Of a DNA stretch of 64,000 nt, positions 9,721-17,067 are shown piece after piece (the first letter of the stretch is position 1; each line of letters opens with the position of its first letter). This stretch comes from Streptomyces monomycini (GTDB lineage: Bacteria; Actinomycetota; Actinomycetes; Streptomycetales; Streptomycetaceae). Below the pieces are notes generated by a model, which was not told where the DNA came from, searched no databases, and saw only the letters and a list, made by a program, of their open reading frames with translations. The stretch covers positions 248,001 to 312,000 of the forward strand of contig NZ_JAFIQY010000005.1 of NCBI RefSeq assembly GCF_022271435.1, written 5' to 3'. The translations under genes were made by a program, and so were the position numbers.

Positions 9721-9848
9721 CATTGCAATCCCCGCATCCACCCACCCGTGCATTCAACGTCATAGCCATTGCAACAGCGCGCCCCATGTCCCGTTTTTCA
9801 CAGCACGTTTGGCGCATCGACTGCTTTGACGATTCACTGAACGCAATG
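9721..9848. promoter_or_regulatory. Divergent intergenic region with repeated CATTGCAA motifs
   Basis: CATTGCAA occurs directly repeated at 9721-9728 and 9767-9774, and an inverted GCAATG at 9843-9848, in an AT-richer stretch between the two-HTH regulator and the serine hydrolase. The spacing of 46 bases (near a multiple of the helical repeat) is compatible with cooperative repressor binding. No family-specific operator is known to me, so this is a candidate only. Confidence 0.35.
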
Positions 9849-9908
9849 TACTGTCGTCGTCGTTCAGGAATCTCTGAAAACTTTCGGCACTGCACCAGGG
9901 GGTTTGTG

Positions 9909-11132
9909 ATGGCGAAGAGCACCAGCGGTTTCTCCGAAGCGGGGCTGCGCAGGATGCGCGACGTACTGGAAGGGCATGTCACGTCCGGGAAGATTCCCGG
10001 GCTGGTCGCCCTGGTCAGCCGGCACGGGGAGACGCACGTCGAAACGCTCGGCACCATGCGTCACGACGGCGGCGCGCCGATGCGCCGGGACACCGTCTTC
10101 CGGATGGCCTCGACGTCCAAGCCGGTCGGTATCGCGGCGGGGATGGTCCTGCTCGACGAGTGCAGGCTGCGGCTGAACGACCCGGTGGAGCCGTGGCTGC
10201 CCGAACTCGCCGGCCGCCAGGTGCTGAAGCGCGTCGACGGCCCCCTGGACGACACCGTGCCCGCGCGGCGGCAGATCACCGTGCGGGACGTGCTGACCTG
10301 CACGTTCGGGCTCGGGATGGACATGCTGTCGCTGCATCATCCGATCCAGGCCGCGCTGCAGGAGCTGGAGCTCACCGGTCAGCGGACACCGCTGCCCGAC
10401 CCGGACGAATGGATGCGCCGCCTCGGCACGCTGCCGCTGATGTCCCAGCCCGGCGAGCGGTGGGGGTACCACATCGGCTCCGACCTGCTCGGCGTACTCG
10501 TCGCGCGGGTCACCGGCCAGTCGTACGAGACGTTCCTGCGGGAACGCGTCCTCGATCCGCTCGGGATGCGGGACACCGGCTTCCATGTGCCGGACGACAA
10601 GATCGACCGGCTGCCGCCCGGCTACGTGCCCGACCCGGAGACCGGAGACCTCATCATGTGGGACCAGGCCGCGGGCGGACGGTACAGCCGGCCCCCGGCG
10701 TTCGCCTCGGGCGGCGGCGGCCTGGTCTCGACCGCCGACGACTACCACGCGTTCTTCCGCATGCTGCTGAACGGCGGGACGCACGACGGCGAACGGATCC
10801 TGTCCCGGCCCGCGGTCCAACTGATGACCACCAACCGCCTCACCCCCGGGCAACAAGCGCTCCGTGAGGCCCAGGCCGCGAACTCCGAGGGCTCGTTCGG
10901 CATCGGACTGCAGGGCGGCTGGGGCCTCGGGATGGCAGTGCGCACCTACCGTGGTGACTACGCGCCCATAGGCCAGTTCGGCTGGGACGGCGGAGCCGGC
11001 ACCTCGACGTACGCCGACCCGGACGGGCAGCTCACCGGCATCCTGCTCACCCATGTCGGGATGTCCACCGCGGATTCACCGCGGCTCATCCACGACTTCT
11101 GGACCATGCTGTACCAGGCGCTCGACGACTGA
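9909..11132 (+). CDS. Serine hydrolase, class C beta-lactamase/DD-peptidase family
   Basis: A 407-residue protein with the SxxK motif STSK (in MASTSKPVG), the tyrosine motif YHIGSD in place of YxN, and a conserved C-terminal glycine-rich region (QFGWDGGAGTS) equivalent to the KTG strand. The family includes EstB-type esterases, DD-peptidases and AmpC. A signal peptide is not evident with start ATG 9909, which has AGGGGG six bases upstream; the longer frame from 9723 reads as non-coding. Divergent from and probably regulated by the two-HTH regulator. More likely an esterase or peptidase than a resistance beta-lactamase. Confidence 0.88.
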   Translation: MAKSTSGFSEAGLRRMRDVLEGHVTSGKIPGLVALVSRHGETHVETLGTMRHDGGAPMRRDTVFRMASTSKPVGIAAGMVLLDECRLRLNDPVEPWLPELAGRQVLKRVDGPLDDTVPARRQITVRDVLTCTFGLGMDMLSLHHPIQAALQELELTGQRTPLPDPDEWMRRLGTLPLMSQPGERWGYHIGSDLLGVLVARVTGQSYETFLRERVLDPLGMRDTGFHVPDDKIDRLPPGYVPDPETGDLIMWDQAAGGRYSRPPAFASGGGGLVSTADDYHAFFRMLLNGGTHDGERILSRPAVQLMTTNRLTPGQQALREAQAANSEGSFGIGLQGGWGLGMAVRTYRGDYAPIGQFGWDGGAGTSTYADPDGQLTGILLTHVGMSTADSPRLIHDFWTMLYQALDD

Positions 11133-11165
11133 TGCCGCGGCGGCCCGCGCCGGAGCCGCCCTCTG

Positions 11166-11210
11166 CTCGTCCGGGGCCGTCGTGCCCCGGCGAGCGCGGG
11201 TGGTGTTTTT
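11166..11210 (+). terminator. Hairpin terminator between convergent genes
   Basis: CCGGGGC at 11171-11177 pairs with GCCCCGG at 11184-11190 around a six-base loop. The stem extends with CTCG/CGAG after one bulged T, and TTTTT follows at 11206-11210. It sits between the serine hydrolase and the oppositely oriented methyltransferase and could serve both. Confidence 0.6.
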
Positions 11211-11216
11211 CGGTGG

Positions 11217-11939
11217 TCAGTCCGCCGCCCCGGCCACCAGCCAGTTCGTCGGGATCTCGATGCGGGAGCCGTCCGCCCGGTACTCGGTCGTCGTCAGCGG
11301 GAGCCGGCCGGTGGCGATCACCCGCAGCCCGTAGGCGGCGAGCAGTCCGGGGACGACCGAGTCGGCCATCTCGCCGGGTGCGATGCCGTGCGCGAGGACC
11401 GCCCGCAGCTTGCCCGGTGGGCCGTCGGGGCCCTGCGCCAGCGAGGCGAAGACGTCCCTGGACGCCTCGGCCGGTTCGACGGCGAAGATCCGGCCGCGCC
11501 GGCCCAGCAGCGTCGCCACGTTCTGCACGATCCGGGGCCGGTCCTCGGAGGCGCACTGGTGCAGGACGCCGCGCAGGTACACGTTGACGTCGCCCAGTTC
11601 GCCGTGCAGCGCGCGGACCGCCGCCGGGTCGGCGGCGTCCAGACACCGGTATTCGGCCGTTGCCGACGGGTCGTCCGCACGGGCGCGGGCGACGGCCGCC
11701 TCCGAGAGGTCGACGCCGACCGCGCGCGGACAGTGCCCCGCCAGGAAGCGGGTCTGGGTGCCGTTGCCGCAGCCCAGATCGACGACCGGCAGCGCGGCGT
11801 CGAAGTGGTCGGCGAAGAGCGGCAGGTGGAGCTCGGCCGTCAGGGACGGGTCGGAGTCCCAGAAGACCTCGCCCGCACCGGCCGGGGCGTCCCGCCAGAA
11901 GCCTTCCCAGGCCCGCAGGTAGTGGCTCGAAGCGCTCAT
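11217..11939 (-). CDS. Class I SAM-dependent methyltransferase
   Basis: A 240-residue Rossmann-fold methyltransferase. Motif I is VVDLGCGNGTQTRF, followed by the acidic strand GVDLSE that binds the SAM ribose and a later motif YRCLDAAD. The rest fits small-molecule methyltransferases rather than nucleic-acid ones, but the substrate is unclear. Start ATG 11939 has AAGGGG close upstream. The gene follows the SpoIIE phosphatase region tail to tail with the serine hydrolase. Confidence 0.85.
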   Translation of the reverse strand: MSASSHYLRAWEGFWRDAPAGAGEVFWDSDPSLTAELHLPLFADHFDAALPVVDLGCGNGTQTRFLAGHCPRAVGVDLSEAAVARARADDPSATAEYRCLDAADPAAVRALHGELGDVNVYLRGVLHQCASEDRPRIVQNVATLLGRRGRIFAVEPAEASRDVFASLAQGPDGPPGKLRAVLAHGIAPGEMADSVVPGLLAAYGLRVIATGRLPLTTTEYRADGSRIEIPTNWLVAGAAD

Positions 11940-11992
11940 GGCCCCTTGCTACTGCGGCGCGCCGGACCTCCGCAAGTCTGTTGACCGTTCTT

Positions 11993-14524
11993 TCATGCGC
12001 CGTTGCGGACCGGCGTACGCCCGTCGCGCGGCCAGGTGCTTCCGTTACGTGACAGAGTCTGCTCGAACCACACCGTTTTTCCGGTCGCCGTCCGGCTCGT
12101 ACCCCATTCCCGCGCGAGCCTGCTGACCACCCGCAGCCCGCGCCCGAACTCGTCGTCGTCCGCCGCGCTCAGCATCTGCGGCAGGGCGTGGTCGTCGTCC
12201 GACACCTCGCACAGCAAGGCGTCCGTCCGCACCAGCCGCAGCACCACGTACTGGGTGTGCGCATGCCGTACGGCGTTGGTGACGACCTCGCTGACCAGCA
12301 GCTCGGCGGTCTCCGAGGCCGCCTCCAGCCCCCACTGCGCCAGCCGGCGGCGGACCAGGCGGCGGGCGCGGCCCGCCTCGCGCGCGTCGATGGCCAGCCG
12401 CCACTCCGCGACGTCCTGCGGGGCGATGCCATTGAGCCGCGCCATCAGCAGCGCCACGTCGTCCTTGCGGCCGCCGCGGACGTTCAGCGCGCGGATGATG
12501 GCGTCACAGGCGTCGTCCATGGACGCGGCCGGGTGGGCGGCGGACTCGGCGAGCGCCGCCAGGCCCACGCCTATGTCCTCGCCCCGCACCTCGACCAGGC
12601 CGTCCGTGCACAGCACCAGCCGGTCGCCCGCCGCCACCGGGACCGTGACCGCCTCGAACGGCACCCCGCCGACGCCGATGGGCGCGCCCGTCGGCAGCTC
12701 CAGCAGCTCGCTGCGGCCGTCCACGGCCCGCACCAGGACCGGCGGGATGTGCCCGGCGTTGGCCATCACCAGCTGCTGGCCGATCGGGTCGTAGACCGCG
12801 TACAGGCAGGTGGCGAGGTAGTTGTCGCCGAGCCGCTGCGCGAGGTCGTCCAGGCTGCGCAGCAGCTGGGCCGGGTGCATGTCGATGGCGGCCATGGTCT
12901 GCACCGCCGTACGCAGCTGGCCCATCATCGCGGCGGAGTTCAGGCCGTGGCCCATCACGTCGCCCACCACGAAGGCGGTGCGCGACCCGGGCAGTTTGAT
13001 GGTGTCGAACCAGTCACCGCCGACCCGGCCGAGGCGGGTGCCCGGGAGGTAGCGGGTGGCCGTGTCGCAGCCGGCCATCCGCGGCGCGATGTGCGGCAGC
13101 ATGCTGTCCTGGAGTGTCTCGGCGACGTTCTCCTGGTAGGTGTACATCCGGGCGTTGTCCAGGACGAGGCCGGCGCGGGCGGCCAGTTCGGCGCCGGTGA
13201 CCCGGTCCATGTCGTTGAACTCCATCCGCTCCGGATGGCGCAGCAGGATCATGAAGCCCAGGACCACGTTGCGCGCCTTGAGCGGGACCACCAGCAGCGA
13301 GCGCCGGTTGATCAGCGGGCTGATGTCGCGCTTCTCGAACTGGGCGGCGATCGCGTTGCCCAGCTCCTCGCTGATGCGCGGGATCAGCACCGGCTCGCCG
13401 GTGGTCATGCACTGGAAGAACGGCGTGTGCACGGGGAAGGGCATCGACTCGCCGACCGGGACGACGTCGTCCCACCGGCCCGGCTCGTCGTTGTGCTCCA
13501 CCGCGACGCGGTGCCACAGGGTGGTGGCGTCCGGCGGGCCGTCCGGAAAGCCCTCGCCCGCGATGACCTGCTCGCGCAGGTACGTGCCGGCCACATCGGT
13601 GAAGCGCGGTACGACGGCCTCGCTGACCTCCTGGATGGTGTGCGCGAGGTCCAGGGACGAGCCGATCCGGCCACTGACCTCGTTCAGGAACTCCAACCGC
13701 TCGCGCACCGCGGCGTATTCGAGGTCGGTCTCCAGCTCCGCCGCGGCCTCGGCGGCGGTCTGCGCGTCCGGTGCGCCGCCCGCGTCCCGCAGCAGCCGGG
13801 CCCGGCGCTCCACCCGGCGCGGCACGCCCCAGTCCGGGGTGACCGGGAAGCGCTCCTGCTGGCTGACCTCCAGCACCGGATAGCCCAGTTCCAGCACCTG
13901 GGAGACGATCCGGGCGCTCTCCTGGGGGCTCATGCTCGGCAGGATCTGGGGCAGTTGGGCGGCCAGCACCTCGGAGCCCTCGAAGTCCGTGTGCAGCGCG
14001 AAGCCGGGGACGAAGCGCTCGTTCTCCGCGGCGTCGTCGGCCGCGGCTCCCGCGCCGCCGCGGCCGTGCAGCTGGTCGGCGTCGGCGGCCAGCACGAGCA
14101 GCCGCTCCGCGCCGGGGCCCACCAGCGGATACGCCCACCACAGGAGGTCGACCGTGCCCCGCTCCACGTCCGCCATACGGGCGCGCCCCGCGGTCGGGTA
14201 GCCGGTCCCGCCGCCCAACGACGCCCCCAGACCCGGCCCGTCGCACCGCCCGCCCGACGGCTCCTCGTCCCAGCTCCGGTCCGTCCACTCCTCGTCGCCG
14301 AGCGCGCCGGAGACCGGCATCAGATCGACGGCGGGTGTCCCCACCGCGTCCTCACGGGAGGGCCCGAAGAGCCTGCGGGCGCCCGTACTCCAGTGGGAGA
14401 CCAGTCCGTCGGTGTCCACCACCACTACGGCGAGCGGGATCCGCCCGGGCACGGTGTCCCGTGGCGCCGGCACCTGAGGCGCCGCGCCCACCCTGTCGTC
14501 GCCGTGCGACGGGCCACGCTCCAT
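11993..14524 (-). CDS. PAS/GAF SpoIIE-type PP2C phosphatase with anti-sigma-factor ATPase domain
   Basis: An 843-residue multi-domain regulator. In order: an N-terminal PAS-like segment (about 28-75), a linker, a GAF sensor (about 280-465), a SpoIIE/RsbU PP2C phosphatase (about 475-695; metal motifs GGDWFD at 504 and GDVMGHG at 521), and a C-terminal HATPase_c domain like RsbW/SpoIIAB (710-825; N-box ELLVSEVVTNAVRH, then GRGLRVV). The phosphatase would dephosphorylate an anti-anti-sigma factor and the ATPase would bind or phosphorylate one, so one chain can reset partner switching in a stress or development pathway. Start ATG 14524 follows AAGGAG; the extension to 14602 is not needed. No sigma or antagonist gene is adjacent. 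Confidence 0.92.
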   Translation of the reverse strand: MERGPSHGDDRVGAAPQVPAPRDTVPGRIPLAVVVVDTDGLVSHWSTGARRLFGPSREDAVGTPAVDLMPVSGALGDEEWTDRSWDEEPSGGRCDGPGLGASLGGGTGYPTAGRARMADVERGTVDLLWWAYPLVGPGAERLLVLAADADQLHGRGGAGAAADDAAENERFVPGFALHTDFEGSEVLAAQLPQILPSMSPQESARIVSQVLELGYPVLEVSQQERFPVTPDWGVPRRVERRARLLRDAGGAPDAQTAAEAAAELETDLEYAAVRERLEFLNEVSGRIGSSLDLAHTIQEVSEAVVPRFTDVAGTYLREQVIAGEGFPDGPPDATTLWHRVAVEHNDEPGRWDDVVPVGESMPFPVHTPFFQCMTTGEPVLIPRISEELGNAIAAQFEKRDISPLINRRSLLVVPLKARNVVLGFMILLRHPERMEFNDMDRVTGAELAARAGLVLDNARMYTYQENVAETLQDSMLPHIAPRMAGCDTATRYLPGTRLGRVGGDWFDTIKLPGSRTAFVVGDVMGHGLNSAAMMGQLRTAVQTMAAIDMHPAQLLRSLDDLAQRLGDNYLATCLYAVYDPIGQQLVMANAGHIPPVLVRAVDGRSELLELPTGAPIGVGGVPFEAVTVPVAAGDRLVLCTDGLVEVRGEDIGVGLAALAESAAHPAASMDDACDAIIRALNVRGGRKDDVALLMARLNGIAPQDVAEWRLAIDAREAGRARRLVRRRLAQWGLEAASETAELLVSEVVTNAVRHAHTQYVVLRLVRTDALLCEVSDDDHALPQMLSAADDDEFGRGLRVVSRLAREWGTSRTATGKTVWFEQTLSRNGSTWPRDGRTPVRNGA

Positions 14525-14873
14525 GGGCGGTTGCTCCTTCGTACACCGATCTTGCACCACCGCTACCACGGTACGGCCGTGGGGTGACAGCGCGGGCCGC
14601 ATTCACCGAATAGGTGGTGCGCCCCGCGTGAACGACCATGGCGCAAGGCGATCGGTCGCCCCGGGCGCCGCTGCCGCCCCTTCCCGCACCGGCGCCGCGC
14701 GCCGTGCGCCTGTACGCGGCCGCCCGGCGGAACCGGCCGTACCGGTCATGCCGTGACAGTCATGCCGTGACAGTCATGCGGGCCCGGCCGGCACCTTCCG
14801 GCCGCGCACCGGTCGAGCCGAACCGTTCCTCCCGTACCGGTCGCGGTCTTGCGGGCGCCCGTATGGTGAGGAC
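14525..14873. promoter_or_regulatory. Divergent intergenic region with 14-bp tandem repeat
   Basis: Upstream region shared by the SpoIIE gene (minus) and the AraC gene (plus). It contains a perfect tandem duplication of CATGCCGTGACAGT at 14747-14760 and 14761-14774, with a further CATGC partial copy. AraC proteins often bind direct repeats, so this could be the autoregulatory site (inference). A TATGGT hexamer at 14862-14867 is placed as a -10 element for a leaderless AraC transcript. No gene is supported here. Confidence 0.45.
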
Positions 14874-15968
14874 GTGCCCAGACGGACCGAACAGGTGACC
14901 GCGGGGGCCCGCCGGACCGCCGCCCGCCGGGCCGGGCGGCGGGCGGGCCCCGCACCGGACGTCTTCGCCCCGCGCGGCGGCAACGACCAGGCCGACGGCC
15001 CCGTACCGCTGCACCGCCTCGACGTGCCGGCGCCCCACCTGCTGCCCTTCGCCATCGGCTCCTTCGACACCATCGGCCCGCTCTCCCGGGCCGGCTTCCC
15101 GCACCGGCACTCCTTCCACGAGATCGTGTACGTGACCGGCGGCACCGGCACCCACGTCCTCGACGAGGACCGCCGGCCGCTGCGCCCGCCCCACCTGTGC
15201 TTCATCACGCCGGGCCAGGTGCACTACTGGGACCGCGTGCACGGACTGCGCGGCTGGGTGGTCCTGTTCACCGACGACTTCCTGCTGGCCCACCCCGGTG
15301 ACCGGGACGCGCTGGCCCGGCTGGGCGAACGCCCGTGGCTGCGGCCCGGCGCCGACGACGCGGCGCGGCTGTCCGGGCTGGTCGGCGAGATGCTGCGGGA
15401 GTACGGCGAGCGGGCCCCGTCGTTCACGTCGGTGCTCCAGGCGCAGCTGCACATCCTCATCGCCCGCGCGCTGCGGATGTCCGTACCCCGCAGCGCGCCG
15501 GGCCAGGACGGCGCACCCGGCCTCGGTTCCGGTTCCGGTTCCGGTTCCGAGGAAACCCGCCGTACCGACTTCGTGTCCGGCCGGTCCGCCCTGGTCGCCC
15601 GGGAGTTCACCCGGCTGCTGGCCCAGCCGGGCTCCCTGGGGCGGTCCGTGCGCTCCTACGCGGACGAACTGGGCGTTTCCGTAGGGCATCTGACCGAACT
15701 GGTCAAGCGTGGCACCGGCCGGACCCCGGGCCGGCTGATCCGCCACGCGCAGACCGTGGAGGCCAAGCGGCTGCTGTCCGGTTCCGAGCTGACGGTGACC
15801 CAGGTGGCCCGCCGGGTGGGGTTCGGCGACCCGGCGTACTTCTGCCGCTTCTTCCGCCGGGAGACGGGCCTGAGCCCCGGCGACTTCCGCCGGGCCACGG
15901 ACGGCACCGGAGGAATTCACCATGACCCCGGTGCCGAGTCCATCGCAGCGCCGCGGCGGCCCGAATAG
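14874..15968 (+). CDS. AraC-family transcriptional regulator
   Basis: A 364-residue regulator with an N-terminal cupin-like sensing domain (PHRHSFHEIVYVTGGTGTHV, about residues 75-110) and a C-terminal double helix-turn-helix (about 255-345; SYADELGVSVGHLTELVKR and VTQVARRVGFGDPAYFCRFFRRETG). A Gly-Ser linker encoded by four GGTTCC units at 15525-15548 joins the halves. The start is GTG 14874; TATGGT ends six bases before it, which suggests a leaderless message. It lies just upstream of the secreted intradiol dioxygenase on the same strand, a plausible target. The inducer is unknown. Confidence 0.9.
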   Translation: MPRRTEQVTAGARRTAARRAGRRAGPAPDVFAPRGGNDQADGPVPLHRLDVPAPHLLPFAIGSFDTIGPLSRAGFPHRHSFHEIVYVTGGTGTHVLDEDRRPLRPPHLCFITPGQVHYWDRVHGLRGWVVLFTDDFLLAHPGDRDALARLGERPWLRPGADDAARLSGLVGEMLREYGERAPSFTSVLQAQLHILIARALRMSVPRSAPGQDGAPGLGSGSGSGSEETRRTDFVSGRSALVAREFTRLLAQPGSLGRSVRSYADELGVSVGHLTELVKRGTGRTPGRLIRHAQTVEAKRLLSGSELTVTQVARRVGFGDPAYFCRFFRRETGLSPGDFRRATDGTGGIHHDPGAESIAAPRRPE

Positions 15969-16075
15969 CGTCTGTCGCCGTCAGCCAGCCCCTGCGGCGC
16001 GGACGGTCCCGGCTCCTGCTGCCACCCCCGTGACCGGGCCGCCCCGCCCTTCCCCCCTGCTCACAGGAGCGCCCG

Positions 16076-16924
16076 ATGGACGACGAACGCACAGACCGCA
16101 CCGAGCCGGTGCAGGACGGCGGTCCGCGCAGACGGATCAGCCGCAAGAACGTGCTCAAGGCCGCTGTCGCGGCCGTGCCGTTGCCGATGCTGCTCGGCGG
16201 TGTCGCCCTGGCCCGCGACACCAGGCCCTCCGAAGGCCAGCTCACCCCCACCCCGTACTGCGACGACGGTGACGACCCCACCCCGCCGCAGATGGAAGGT
16301 CCCTACTTCAAACCGAACTCGCCCCTGCGGGACTCGCTGATACAGCCCGGCACCCAGGGCACCCGGCTCACCGTGAGCGGGTTCGTCTTCGGGCTGACCT
16401 GCCAGCCACTGGCCAACGTGCTGCTGGACTGGTGGCAGGCGGACGTCAACGGCGCGTACGACAACGTGGGGTTCCGCTTCCGCGGGCACCAGTTCACCGA
16501 CCAGCGCGGCGCGTTCAAGCTCACCACGATCGTGCCGGGCCTCTACCCGGGCCGCACCCGGCACCTGCACGTCAAACTCCAGGCACCGAACCAGCCGATC
16601 CTCACCACGCAGCTCTACTTCCCCGGCGAGCCGCGCAACAACACCGACCCGATCTTCGACCCCGCGCTGCTGATGAACGTACGGCAGAACGGGTCGGCCA
16701 AGGAGGCGTCCTTCGACTTCGTCCTGCGGGTGCGCGGCGGTACCACCCCGACGCCGACGGGCAAGCCGACCGATCCGCCCGGCGGCACCTGGTCCGCGGG
16801 GACCGACTACCGCGCGGGTGACCAGGTCACCTACGACGGCGCCAACTACGCGTGTCTCCAGCCGCACACGGCGCGCGCCGGATGGGAGCCGCCGGCCGTC
16901 CCGGCGCTGTGGCGCCGCACCTGA
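16076..16924 (+). CDS. Secreted intradiol ring-cleavage dioxygenase with C-terminal chitin/cellulose-binding module
   Basis: A 282-residue non-heme Fe(III) dioxygenase that opens catechol rings between the hydroxyls. The iron ligands are visible as Tyr128 (GAYDN), Tyr157 (LYPG) and the HLH pair His163/His165. An RRRISRK motif followed by a hydrophobic stretch (residues 18-45) suggests Tat export. After a Thr/Pro linker (221-236), residues 238-280 match a CBM5/12 carbohydrate-binding fold with exposed Trp239, Trp270 and Trp279. I recall the same architecture in a secreted Streptomyces enzyme linked to lignocellulose-derived aromatics. Start ATG 16076 follows AGGAG. The neighbouring AraC gene may regulate it. 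Confidence 0.93.
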   Translation: MDDERTDRTEPVQDGGPRRRISRKNVLKAAVAAVPLPMLLGGVALARDTRPSEGQLTPTPYCDDGDDPTPPQMEGPYFKPNSPLRDSLIQPGTQGTRLTVSGFVFGLTCQPLANVLLDWWQADVNGAYDNVGFRFRGHQFTDQRGAFKLTTIVPGLYPGRTRHLHVKLQAPNQPILTTQLYFPGEPRNNTDPIFDPALLMNVRQNGSAKEASFDFVLRVRGGTTPTPTGKPTDPPGGTWSAGTDYRAGDQVTYDGANYACLQPHTARAGWEPPAVPALWRRT

Positions 16925-16925
16925 T

Positions 16926-16944
16926 CCGGGACACCGGTGTCCGG
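16926..16944. terminator. Near-palindromic hairpin after the dioxygenase gene
   Basis: CCGGGACACC followed directly by GGTGTCCGG forms a nine-pair dyad with one bulged G, starting two bases after the dioxygenase stop. It has no T-tract, as is common for actinomycete terminators. Function is inferred from position between convergent genes. Confidence 0.45.
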
Positions 16945-16995
16945 CCCGCGTACCCGGGCCGGGCAGGCCGGTGCCGGCCCGTGCGGCCGGCACCG

Positions 16996-17067
16996 GTCGT
17001 ACAGGCGGCACCGGCCGTACGGGTGCCATCGGCCGTACGGGTGCCCCCGGCCCTACGGGCGGCCGGT
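16996..17067. repeat. 18-bp tandem repeat, four degenerate copies
   Basis: Units at 16996-17013, 17014-17031, 17032-17049 and 17050-17067 share the core GCCGTACGGGTGCC. The array lies between the convergent dioxygenase and MFS genes and ends at the MFS stop codon. Read on the plus strand in one frame it encodes collagen-like Gly-X-Y triplets (GRTGAIGRTGAPGPTG), but no start or gene context supports translation. Confidence 0.7.

Noticed and set aside
9909..11132. Antibiotic-resistance beta-lactamase
   Set aside because: The YxN motif is replaced by YHIGSD and no typical lactamase surroundings exist; esterase or peptidase is more likely.
15525..15548. GGTTCC microsatellite as a phase-variation switch in the AraC gene
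   Set aside because: The unit is six bases, so copy changes keep the frame and only lengthen a Gly-Ser linker.
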